Below, piece after piece: positions 1-6,847 of a DNA stretch of 27,076 bases (positions are counted from its first letter, which is position 1; each line of letters begins with the position of its first letter). The DNA comes from an uncultured Faecalibacterium sp. (GTDB lineage: Bacteria; Bacillota; Clostridia; Oscillospirales; Ruminococcaceae). The stretch lies in contig CAKSZS010000032.1 of the NCBI GenBank assembly GCA_934525845.1, positions 1 through 27,076 on the forward strand, read 5' to 3'. Both the position numbers and the translations under genes were made by a program. Under the pieces are notes generated by a model. That model did no database searches, was not told where the DNA came from, and saw only the letters and a list, made by a program, of their open reading frames with translations.

Positions 1-974
1 TTGCCGGAGCAGATGCGCATGAAGGCGATGCGGTCGCGGTGGGCCTTGTTCATGTTGGCCTGGATCTTGAAGATGAAAGCCGAGAACTCGTCACGGCAGG
101 GGTCCACGGACTCGCCGGTCAGGCTGTCCACGCGGGCCAGCGGGGTGGGGGTGAGCCGCAGGAAGTTCTCCAGGAACGGCTCCACGCCGAAGTTGGTCAG
201 GGCCGAACCGAAGAACACGGGGCTGAGCTCGCCGCGCAGCACCTTGTCCAGGTCGAACTCCTCGGCGGCACCGTCCAGCAGCTCGATCTCGTCCACCAGC
301 TGCTGGTGCAGGTAGGGGGTCAGCAGCTCGTCCAGTGCGGGATCGCCCAGCTCGGCCTCGGTCTCCTCCACCTTCTTCACGCCGTTGGCGCGGCCGTCGC
401 TGGAGAAGGCCAGCACTTTGCGGGTGTTGCGGTCAAACACGCCCTTGAACTCTTTGCCGCAGCCGATGGGCCAGTTCATGGGGTAGGTCTTGATGCCCAG
501 GATCTCCTCAATGTTCTCCATCAGCTCAAAGGGGTCGCGGGCTTCGCGGTCCATCTTGTTGATGAAGGTGAAAATGGGGATGTGGCGCAGGGTGCACACC
601 TTGAACAGCTTGATGGTCTGGGCCTCGACGCCCTTGGCGGCGTCAATGACCATGACGGCAGAGTCCGCTGCCATCAGGGTGCGGTAGGTATCCTCCGAAA
701 AGTCCTGATGGCCCGGAGTGTCCAGAATGTTCACGCACTTGCCGGCGTAGTTGAACTGCAGCACCGAGGAAGTGACGGAAATGCCGCGCTGCTTCTCGAT
801 GTCCATCCAGTCGGACACAGCGTGCTTGGCGCTCTGCTTGCCCTTGACGGAACCGGCCTGGTTGATGGCTCCGCCGTACAGCAGCAGCTTTTCGGTCAGC
901 GTGGTCTTGCCGGCGTCGGGATGGCTGATGATCGCAAACGTCCGGCGGCGCTCGATTTCTTCACGATTTGTCAT
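1..974 (-). CDS. prfC: Peptide chain release factor 3 (RF3), N-terminal part, cut by window edge
   Basis: Translational GTPase that recycles RF1/RF2 from the ribosome after peptide release in the cytoplasm. Reading the minus strand from the ATG at 974 gives 324 uninterrupted codons running off the left edge. The G1 motif HPDAGKTT is at residues 18-25, the G3 motif DTPGHQD at 85-91 and the G4 motif NKMD at 139-142. The stretch KQRGISVTSSV (61-71) and the later FKIQANMNKAHRDRIAF are typical of RF3 rather than EF-G or EF-Tu. A CTCCT at 987-991 (AGGAG on the coding strand) supports this start. Its long leader carries a repeat element. Family call is firm; the C-terminal part is not visible. Confidence 0.95.
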   Translation of the reverse strand, partial: MTNREEIERRRTFAIISHPDAGKTTLTEKLLLYGGAINQAGSVKGKQSAKHAVSDWMDIEKQRGISVTSSVLQFNYAGKCVNILDTPGHQDFSEDTYRTLMAADSAVMVIDAAKGVEAQTIKLFKVCTLRHIPIFTFINKMDREARDPFELMENIEEILGIKTYPMNWPIGCGKEFKGVFDRNTRKVLAFSSDGRANGVKKVEETEAELGDPALDELLTPYLHQQLVDEIELLDGAAEEFDLDKVLRGELSPVFFGSALTNFGVEPFLENFLRLTPTPLARVDSLTGESVDPCRDEFSAFIFKIQANMNKAHRDRIAFMRICSG

Positions 975-1003
975 AGAATATTATTTCTCCTGAAATGGAT
1001 GGA

Positions 1004-1137
1004 ACTCCTTCAGTCACGGCTGACGCCGTGACAGCTCCCTCAATGAGGGAGCCTCTGGCGAAAAGGAAAAGCTTCTCGCCCTGCCAAAGCCTCCCTCTCA
1101 GAGGGAGGTGGCATCGCGCAGCGATGACGGAAGGAGT
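1004..1137. repeat. MITE-like intergenic repeat, copy 1 (long form)
   Basis: The two ends form an imperfect inverted repeat. The left end begins ACTCCTTCAGTCA and the right end, read in reverse complement, begins ACTCCTTCCGTCA. Each half holds an inner palindrome of the CTCCCTC/GAGGGAG type and ends in a TGGC motif facing the centre. Similar arms occur at 8381-8432, 12578-12651, 13697-13725 and 15889-15959. It lies wholly inside the predicted prfC leader and encodes nothing. Confidence 0.75.
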
Positions 1138-1160
1138 ATCTTTTTACACATACGCACCCT

Positions 1161-1189
1161 ATTTTATCCGAAAACGCTCCATAATGCAA
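1161..1189 (-). promoter_or_regulatory. Probable promoter of prfC
   Basis: On the minus strand TTGCAT (1184-1189) is followed after exactly 17 bases by TAAAAT (1161-1166). Transcription would start near 1154, leaving a leader of about 180 bases that includes the repeat at 1004-1137. It lies just downstream of the GNAT-methyltransferase gene. Confidence 0.6.
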
Positions 1190-1198
1190 GTGTTTTCG

Positions 1199-2065
1199 TT
1201 ATTTTTTCAGGATGAAGCAGGGCAGAGGGGCGGTTTCGGCCCAGTTGGCAAAATCGCACACCAGTACGGTGAAATCTTTCAGCGGCAGTGCCCGCAGCCA
1301 GGAAAGCACAGCCTGCTTTTCGTCCGTGCCGATGACCTGCCCGCTGTAGAGGATGGCGCTCACCACGCCGCCGGGGCGTACCGCCTGCAAGGCGGCTTCC
1401 AGCGCGGGAATGCTGCTCTGGGCCGTGGAGAACACGCTGTGGTCGGCCCCGGGCAGCCAGCCGAAGTTGAACATGACCGCATCGGCGGTGCCGGGCTGCA
1501 CATACTGTAACAGGTTCGCATGGCTGTCGCAGTGCAGGGCGTACCGGTCGGCGGGGACCTTGGCTCGTTCCAGCCGGGCGCGGGTGGAGGCGATGGCGGC
1601 CTGCTGCACGTCGAAGCCCAGCACACGGCCCTCCGGGGCGGTGAGCTGGCAGAGAAAAGCCGTGTCGCCGCCGTTGCCGCAGGTGGCATCTACGCACAGG
1701 TGCGGGTGCACCAGGCGGGAAGCCAGAAAATCCTGCACGAACTTGACGGCAGTCAGGTCCGGCGTGCGGCGGCGCACCAGCTGGGACCCTTCCACAGCAA
1801 ACCCGAACTTGGCCCAGAAGGGCAGCTCGGCCGGGTCGGCGGGCAGGGGCGCGGTGAACACGGTGGCAAGCTCCCGGTCATATCCGGCAAAGGTGCGCAA
1901 TACTTCTTTTAACAAGTAGGAGCCGTAGCCCTTGCGCCGCCACCGGGGCAGGATGCACAGCCCGGCCAGCGCGGCCCCTTTTGCGGCGGGCTGCACGGTG
2001 CACTGGCCGATGCAGTCCTTTTCTTTATAAAGGGCAAAGCCCTGTTCGGTGCGGCGCAGTTCCAT
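1199..2065 (-). CDS. GNAT acetyltransferase domain fused to a YtqB/MnmM-type class I methyltransferase
   Basis: The 288-residue protein has two parts. Residues 1 to about 100 look like a GNAT N-acetyltransferase, with acetyl-CoA-loop motif RRKGYG at 43-48 and PFWAKFGF at 82-89. Residues 105-288 match the rRNA-methylase-like family that includes Bacillus YtqB: SAM motif VDATCGNGGDTAFL at 125-138 and MFNFGWLPGADHS at 198-210. YtqB is known as MnmM, which methylates nm5(s2)U34 in the wobble position of some tRNAs; I infer that role for the C-terminal half. The GNAT substrate is unknown. A strong AAGGAGG-type site (2074-2080) precedes the ATG. YtqB-like proteins are normally about 190 residues without the GNAT part. 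Confidence 0.85.
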   Translation of the reverse strand: MELRRTEQGFALYKEKDCIGQCTVQPAAKGAALAGLCILPRWRRKGYGSYLLKEVLRTFAGYDRELATVFTAPLPADPAELPFWAKFGFAVEGSQLVRRRTPDLTAVKFVQDFLASRLVHPHLCVDATCGNGGDTAFLCQLTAPEGRVLGFDVQQAAIASTRARLERAKVPADRYALHCDSHANLLQYVQPGTADAVMFNFGWLPGADHSVFSTAQSSIPALEAALQAVRPGGVVSAILYSGQVIGTDEKQAVLSWLRALPLKDFTVLVCDFANWAETAPLPCFILKK

Positions 2066-2106
2066 GGGAAAAGCCTCCTTGCAAAAATGACGATTTTCTG
2101 CCCTTT

Positions 2107-2135
2107 ACCATAGCAATTCCGGGGTCTGCTGTCAA
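2107..2135 (-). promoter_or_regulatory. Promoter of the GNAT-methyltransferase gene
   Basis: On the minus strand a perfect TTGACA (2130-2135) is followed after 17 bases by TATGGT (2107-2112). The ATG is about 40 bases further on, at 2065. Confidence 0.7.
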
Positions 2136-2274
2136 GGGAAAACAGTAGGACTTTATTTCACACATTCTTCACGGCGCGCGCGATGGATTTTCACAATTGA
2201 CGGCTACAATAGGGGCAGTTCAAAGGAACGCAGGTCCCCTTGGGCCGAGCCTTTTCAGGGAAGGAAGTAAGAAC

Positions 2275-3654
2275 ATGGATGAGAACAAATGGGAATACGA
2301 TTATTCCTCTTCGAATAACAGCGGCGATACCGGTTACCCCAACGTGGGCAGCAGCGGCATGAACACCGCCAACCAGTACAATGACCCGGAACCGGAGCAC
2401 ACTGCCCCTGCCGACAACGGCGGCAGCGCTGTGCCGCCCGTTCCGCCGCAGCCGCCGGTCCAGCAGGCCGAGCCGGAGCAGCCGAAGAAGGCCAAGAAGC
2501 ACCACATCAACGGCAGCAAGGCGGCCCGCAGTGTGGTGGCGCTGGCACTGGCCGCGGCCATGGGCTTCGTGGGCGGCTTCGCCGGGGCAAAGGTCGGCGG
2601 CACCGGCAAGGTGGTCATCCAGCAGGCGGCACCGTCCACCAGCGCCAGCAGCTCTTCCAGCAGTGATGGCTCCATCACCTCGGCATCGGCCTCCGGCAGC
2701 AGCCTGAGCACCGAGCAGGTGGCTGACCTGGTCAGCCCCAGCGTGGTGGTCATCACCACCGAGCAGGTGGTCTACTCCCAGTGGTCCTGGTACGGCCAGA
2801 ACCAGGTGGAGAGCGGCGCCGGCAGCGGCGTCATCATCAGCTCGGATGGCTACATCCTCACCTGTGCCCATGTGGTCGATGGTGCTTCCACCATCACCGT
2901 GACCATCGATGACAAGGATTACACCGCGACCCTCGTGGGCGAGGACACCACCAGCGACATCGCCGTCATCAAGATCGACGCTGACGGCCTGACCCCTGCC
3001 ACCGTGGGTGACAGCGACAGCCTGAAGGTCGGTCAGAGCGTCATGGCCGTGGGCAACCCGCTGGGTGAGCTGGGCGGCACTGTGACCGGCGGCATGATCA
3101 GCGCCCTGAACCGCAGTGTGACCATCCAGGGCACCAGTTCCACCAACACCATGTCTCTGATCCAGATGGATGCATCCGTCAGCCCCGGCAACTCCGGCGG
3201 CGGTCTGTTCAATATGAATGGCGAACTGATCGGCATCGTCAACGCAAAATCTTCGTCCAGTGATGCCGAGGGTCTGGGCTTTGCCATTCCCATCAACGAC
3301 GCCATCAAGGTGGCAGAGGAGCTGCTGCAGAACGGGTATGTGACCGGCCGCCCCTATCTGGGCATCAGCTATCTGGCCGTGACCGACGCACAGACCGCCC
3401 AGCAGCTGGGCGTGAACTCCTACGGCGTGTATATCATGGAAGTGGTCAAAGGCGGTCCTGCCGAGCAGGCAGGCCTGAAGGCCGGTGACCGCATCGTCAG
3501 CATTGATGGCACCGAGATCGCGTCCAAGGATGACCTGGGCACCCTGATGCAGAAGCACGCAGCCGGCGACACCCTGTCCATCACGGTGGCCCGCGACGGC
3601 CAGATGCAGACGGTCAGCGTGACGCTGGGGGAAAAGACTGCGTCCAACAGCTGA
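2275..3654 (+). CDS. HtrA/DegP-family membrane-anchored serine protease with PDZ domain
   Basis: Trypsin-like quality-control protease acting outside the membrane. The 459-residue protein has a Pro/Gln/Glu-rich cytoplasmic N-terminus (1-80), one transmembrane helix (about 85-108), a Ser-rich linker, the protease domain (about 145-355) and a PDZ domain (about 360-455). The triad is visible as His199 (TCAHVV), Asp228 (TSDIAVIKI) and Ser307 (SPGNSGG). I chose the ATG at 2275 because GGAAGGAAG lies just before it. A TTG start at 2197 would add 26 residues with no family resemblance and no good ribosome site. TACAAT at 2205-2210 could be a -10 box but has no convincing -35. A terminator follows, so it is probably monocistronic. 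HtrA, HtrB and HtrC paralogues cannot be told apart here. Confidence 0.95.
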   Translation: MDENKWEYDYSSSNNSGDTGYPNVGSSGMNTANQYNDPEPEHTAPADNGGSAVPPVPPQPPVQQAEPEQPKKAKKHHINGSKAARSVVALALAAAMGFVGGFAGAKVGGTGKVVIQQAAPSTSASSSSSSDGSITSASASGSSLSTEQVADLVSPSVVVITTEQVVYSQWSWYGQNQVESGAGSGVIISSDGYILTCAHVVDGASTITVTIDDKDYTATLVGEDTTSDIAVIKIDADGLTPATVGDSDSLKVGQSVMAVGNPLGELGGTVTGGMISALNRSVTIQGTSSTNTMSLIQMDASVSPGNSGGGLFNMNGELIGIVNAKSSSSDAEGLGFAIPINDAIKVAEELLQNGYVTGRPYLGISYLAVTDAQTAQQLGVNSYGVYIMEVVKGGPAEQAGLKAGDRIVSIDGTEIASKDDLGTLMQKHAAGDTLSITVARDGQMQTVSVTLGEKTASNS

Positions 3655-3683
3655 GAAGCTTTCAAAATATACTCCACGTCCGG

Positions 3684-3722
3684 GCGGCGGCAGACCTTTT
3701 CGGGGGTCTTCCGCCGCTTTTT
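3684..3722 (+). terminator. Intrinsic terminator of the htrA-type gene
   Basis: A 13-base stem (3684-3696 with 3705-3717, one mismatch) and an 8-base loop are followed directly by TTTTT. Confidence 0.85.
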
Positions 3723-3774
3723 GTGTGTGCAGAACGCACAAAAGCAGCAAAGATTTTTTGTCAAGAACGCCCTA

Positions 3775-3803
3775 TGGACATTTTGTGACGGATGATGTAC
3801 TAT
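3775..3803 (+). promoter_or_regulatory. Promoter of the beta-glucoside operon
   Basis: TGGACA (3775-3780), 17 bases, TACTAT (3798-3803). The predicted start point near 3810 places the RAT-like hairpin at the very 5' end of the transcript, as expected for BglG/LicT control. Confidence 0.7.
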
Positions 3804-3811
3804 AGGAACAC

Positions 3812-3841
3812 AAGATTGTTACTCTCCATGAGGCATTACTT
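3812..3841 (+). promoter_or_regulatory. Ribonucleic antiterminator (RAT) site 1, leader of licT
   Basis: The arrangement is that of a LicT/BglG target. Lower stem AAG (3812-3814) pairs with CTT (3839-3841). The left internal loop is ATTGTTA (3815-3821), identical to the classical RAT loop. The upper stem is CTC/GAG (3822-3824 with 3830-3832), and the right internal loop is GCATTA (3833-3838), close to classical GCAAAA. Binding by the downstream antiterminator protein would block the terminator that ends at 3911. Confidence 0.75.
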
Positions 3842-3911
3842 GCAGACAGTTCCTTTGGCTTTTGTGGCTTATGGGGCGCGGTGTAAGTATACGCTGTACG
3901 GGGAGTTTTTT
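3821..3911 (+). terminator. Proposed leader terminator 1, mutually exclusive with RAT 1
   Basis: GGGGAGT (3900-3906) runs into a T-rich tract (TTTTTT, 3906-3911) and can pair with ACTCTCC (3821-3827). That arm lies inside the RAT hairpin, so the two folds exclude each other. The intervening loop is long (about 72 bases), so this pairing is less certain than leader 2. Confidence 0.45.
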
Positions 3912-3955
3912 CTTTTCTATAAGCAAAAAAGCAGAGCAATTGGAGCGTGCCGGAC

Positions 3956-4798
3956 ATGGAGGTTTTCAAAAAGATCAACAACAACGTGGCCCTGGCACGG
4001 GATGCAAAGGGGCGGGAGCTTGTGGTGTTCGGCAAGGGCATCGGCTTTCCGTCTATGCCCTACGAGCTGACCGACCTTTCGGCGGTGCAGCGCACCTTTT
4101 ACGATGTCAATGAAAAATATTTCGACCTGCTGCGCGAGGTGCCCGGTGAGGTGTTCCTGGTAGCGGACGACATCGCGGATACGGCCCGCGAGGAGCTGGA
4201 CTGTGCCCTCAGTCCCAACCTGACCTACGCGCTGGCCGACCACTTATATTTTGCCATTCAGCGGTGCCGGGACGGCATCACCCTCCAGACACCGCTTGCC
4301 TATGATATCCGGCATCTGTATCCGGAAGAATACAGTCTGGCCAGGCAGGCCCTGCACCAGGTGCGGGAGACCCTCCATGTGGACCTGCCGGAGGAAGAAT
4401 CCGTAAGCATTGCCCTGCATTTCATCACGGCGGAGTCCGAGGTGGGGGATATGCACTCCACCATCCTGACCGCAAAGGTCATCTCGGAGATCTCCGGCCT
4501 GGTGGAACAGCACCTGTCCGTCAAGCTGGACAAGGACAGCTTCAGCTTCTCCCGCTTTGCGATGCACCTGCGGTATCTGGTGCAGCGCATGATGCACGGC
4601 AAACCGCTGGGCGGAGACGACAGCGTGGACTCCATGTTCCGCACCGTCTGCCGGGAATATCCGGACATCTACGCCTGTGTCCAGCGCATCAACGAGTTCC
4701 TCACCATCACCTACGGATGGCCCTGCAGCAAAGAGGAACAGCTCTATCTCATCATGCATATCCACCGCGTGTGCGCCGAGCGCACCGCAGAAGAATAA
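3956..4798 (+). CDS. licT: LicT/BglG-family PTS-regulated transcription antiterminator
   Basis: RNA-binding regulator that stabilises RAT hairpins in mRNA leaders when a beta-glucoside PTS substrate is present. The 280-residue protein matches LicT in length (277). An RNA-binding CAT domain spans 1-56, then two PRD domains. The four phosphorylatable histidines are in place: His96 (ADHLYFAI), His155 (IALHFITAE), His204 (FAMHLRYLVQRM) and His268 (LIMHIHRV). The ATG at 3956 has GGAG about ten bases upstream; the GTG at 3947 does not have workable spacing. RAT-like hairpins lie both before and just after this gene, so it probably controls its own leader and that of the permease. The symbol is by family; substrate specificity is inferred from the neighbours. 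Confidence 0.95.
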   Translation: MEVFKKINNNVALARDAKGRELVVFGKGIGFPSMPYELTDLSAVQRTFYDVNEKYFDLLREVPGEVFLVADDIADTAREELDCALSPNLTYALADHLYFAIQRCRDGITLQTPLAYDIRHLYPEEYSLARQALHQVRETLHVDLPEEESVSIALHFITAESEVGDMHSTILTAKVISEISGLVEQHLSVKLDKDSFSFSRFAMHLRYLVQRMMHGKPLGGDDSVDSMFRTVCREYPDIYACVQRINEFLTITYGWPCSKEEQLYLIMHIHRVCAERTAEE

Positions 4799-4820
4799 AC
4801 AGAATCAAGCCAGAGGATCC

Positions 4821-4856
4821 GGCTCGTTACCCGCACACAGTTTGCGGGGCGTCACC
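4821..4856 (+). promoter_or_regulatory. Ribonucleic antiterminator (RAT) site 2, leader of the PTS permease
   Basis: Same architecture as site 1. Lower stem GG (4821-4822) pairs with CC (4855-4856). The left internal loop is CTCGTTA (4823-4829), the upper stem CCCGC/GCGGG (4830-4834 with 4844-4848), and the right internal loop GCGTCA (4849-4854). It begins 22 bases after the licT stop, with no obvious promoter between. Confidence 0.75.
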
Positions 4857-4921
4857 CAACTCGGAAAGAACTCAGAACGGCAAAGGCCGGACTGCGGCCT
4901 TTTGCGGAGTGGGTGTTTTTT
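4853..4921 (+). terminator. Leader terminator 2, overlapping RAT 2
   Basis: CACCCAACTC (4853-4862) pairs with GAGTGGGTG (4907-4915, one bulged A), followed by TTTTTT (4916-4921). An inner GC-rich hairpin (about 4880-4905) shortens the loop. The left arm shares bases 4853-4856 with the RAT, which is the classical exclusive arrangement for antitermination. Confidence 0.75.
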
Positions 4922-5027
4922 ATTGGGTATATATCCGCGGCCCGGCGCGCGAGGGCAGCGGCTTATATAAAAATGCTGTATACAAAAAGACATCTTCGTA
5001 TGTCGGAACGGAAGGAAGTGTGTCGCC

Positions 5028-6719
5028 ATGCAGGAAACCGGGCAGGCTGTGCTTGCACAGCTGCTTCCGCTTGTGGGCGGGGAGACGAACGTGGTCTCCA
5101 CCACCCGGCGCGGCAGCCGCATTTCCATGATGCTCAAGGACGAAAGCCTTGCGGACCCCGCGGCGCTGGCGGCGCTGCCGTTTGCGGCCTCTGTCCGCCT
5201 GCAGAACGGGCGGCTTCGCCTGGAACTGACCGAACAGGCATACGAAGGACGAGAAAAGGAGAATTGGCTTATGGCAAGCAAATACGATGGCCTGGCGCGC
5301 ATCATCATCCAGAATGTGGGCGGCAAGAGCAACATCATCTCGGTGGCGCACTGCATCACCCGTCTGCGCTTCAAACTGAAGGACGAAAGCAAGGCCAACA
5401 AGGAAGTGCTGGAATCCACCGACGGCGTCATCAAGGTCATGCAGGCCGGCGGACAGTATCAGGTGGTCATTGGCAACCAGGTCAATGACGTGTACGATGC
5501 CGTGCTGGAGGTGGGTCACCTGACCGCCGCCGGTGCAGTGGACGAGGACGGCAATGCCGTGGAGGAAGACAATGCAGGCGGCGGCAAGAAGAGTCCCGTT
5601 TCCATGCTGATCGATGTCATTTCCGGCACCCTGCAGCCCACCCTGGGCGTGCTGGCTGCTACCGGCATCATCAAGGGCCTGCTGGCACTGTTCGACTTCA
5701 TCGGCCTGATCCCCTCCACCTCCGGCACCTATCAGGTGTGGTACGCCGTGGCCGACGGCTTCTTCTACTTCCTGCCCATCATCCTGGGCTACACCGCTGC
5801 CAAGAAGTTCAAGGTGAATGAGTTCATCGGCATGGCCATCGGCATTGCCCTGTGCTATCCGGCCATGGTCAACAGCACCGCAGGCGAGGTGCTGGGCACC
5901 GTGTTCGGCGGCACTGCCTTTGAGATGAGCTACTACCAGACCTTTATGGGCATCCCCGTCATCATGCCGGCATCCGGCTACACCAGTTCGGTGGTGCCCA
6001 TCATCCTGGCCGTGGCCATTGCAGCTCCCATTGAGCACTGGCTGAAGAAGGTCATCCCCGACGTCATCAAGCTGTTCGTGGTCCCCTTCGTGACCCTGGT
6101 CATCATGGTCCCGCTGACTTATCTGGTCATCGGCCCCGTCGCAAGCATCCTGTGCAGCATCCTGTCCTTGGTCTTCAATGCCATCTACAACATCCCCGTT
6201 GTCGGCGGCATCATCGGAGGCATCCTGATCGGCGCATTCTGGCAGGTCCTGGTCATCTTCGGCCTGCACTGGGGCCTGGTCCCGCTGGCCATGATCAACT
6301 ACGGCCTGATGGGCTATGACACCTTCCTCAGCCCCTACTTCTGCGTTTCCTTCGCACAGACCTTCGTCGTGCTGGCCATCATCCTGAAGACCAAGAACGA
6401 GAAGACCAAGAAGGTCGCGATCCCGGCCTTCATTTCCGGCATCTTCGGCGTCACCGAACCCGCCATTTACGGCGTGACCCTGCCCAAGAAGAAGCCCTTC
6501 GTCTACTCCTGCATCGCCGGTGCCATCGGCGGCGCGTTCACTGGCTTCATGAACACCCGCAGCTACTCCATCGGCGGTCTGGGCCTGTTTGGTCTGCCCA
6601 GCTTCATTGACACCACCGGCGACATGGGCATCACCAATATGATCTACATCATCATTGCCATCCTGATCGCTTCTGCCGTCGGCTTCGGCCTGACCTACGC
6701 CCTGTACAAGGACGAATAA
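5028..6719 (+). CDS. Beta-glucoside-type PTS permease EIIBC with an extra degenerate EIIB domain at the N-terminus
   Basis: Imports and phosphorylates a sugar, probably a beta-glucoside, at the membrane. The long form has 563 residues. Residues 82 to about 165 are a normal EIIB domain with phospho-cysteine Cys109 in HCITRLRF. From about 185 to the end is EIIC, many membrane spans and the signature GVTEPAIYGVTLP. There is no fused EIIA domain, unlike Bacillus BglP, so EIIA must come from elsewhere. Residues 1-70 look like a second EIIB: VGG, N, S and LKDES line up with the true domain, but the HC is replaced by RR. Two starts are plausible. ATG 5028 has GGAAGG upstream; ATG 5271 has AAGGAG nine bases upstream and would give a standard 482-residue EIIBC. 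The start codon in use cannot be decided from sequence. Confidence 0.92.
   Translation: MQETGQAVLAQLLPLVGGETNVVSTTRRGSRISMMLKDESLADPAALAALPFAASVRLQNGRLRLELTEQAYEGREKENWLMASKYDGLARIIIQNVGGKSNIISVAHCITRLRFKLKDESKANKEVLESTDGVIKVMQAGGQYQVVIGNQVNDVYDAVLEVGHLTAAGAVDEDGNAVEEDNAGGGKKSPVSMLIDVISGTLQPTLGVLAATGIIKGLLALFDFIGLIPSTSGTYQVWYAVADGFFYFLPIILGYTAAKKFKVNEFIGMAIGIALCYPAMVNSTAGEVLGTVFGGTAFEMSYYQTFMGIPVIMPASGYTSSVVPIILAVAIAAPIEHWLKKVIPDVIKLFVVPFVTLVIMVPLTYLVIGPVASILCSILSLVFNAIYNIPVVGGIIGGILIGAFWQVLVIFGLHWGLVPLAMINYGLMGYDTFLSPYFCVSFAQTFVVLAIILKTKNEKTKKVAIPAFISGIFGVTEPAIYGVTLPKKKPFVYSCIAGAIGGAFTGFMNTRSYSIGGLGLFGLPSFIDTTGDMGITNMIYIIIAILIASAVGFGLTYALYKDE
5256..5273 (+). promoter_or_regulatory. Internal ribosome binding site and start for a short EIIBC form
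   Basis: AAGGAG (5256-5261) sits nine bases before an in-frame ATG at 5271, exactly where canonical EIIB homology begins. It is stronger than the site preceding ATG 5028. Confidence 0.65.
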
Positions 6720-6742
6720 GAATTCCCTGTTTGTGAGCCGCA

Positions 6743-6808
6743 GCGGGGCCGTTCTTGCAGACCGTGCAGGGTTTGTGCTATGATAAAAACAGGAACGGCC
6801 CCGCTTTT
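6743..6808 (+). terminator. Large hairpin between permease and glucosidase genes
   Basis: A perfect 12-base GC-rich stem (6743-6754 with 6793-6804) is followed by TTTT. The 38-base loop contains a promoter-like sequence. It could end or attenuate transcripts coming from the permease gene. Transcripts started inside the loop would lack the left arm. Confidence 0.6.
6755..6784 (+). promoter_or_regulatory. Promoter of the 6-phospho-beta-glucosidase gene, inside the hairpin loop
   Basis: TTGCAG (6755-6760), an 18-base spacer, then TATGAT (6779-6784) preceded by TGC, an extended -10. The gene starts about 55 bases after the expected start point. Confidence 0.6.
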
Positions 6809-6847
6809 CTGGGGCAAGTTGATAAGAAGAGCTAAAGGAGAAACAAC

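Noticed and set aside
39..1031. 330-codon plus-strand open frame
   Set aside because: It is antisense to prfC, whose translation has all GTPase motifs; the composition (runs of Gly, Gln, His, Val) is typical of an antisense frame in GC-rich DNA.
2197..2274. Upstream TTG start for the HtrA-type protease
   Set aside because: The added residues overlap a possible promoter region and the ATG at 2275 has a much better ribosome site.
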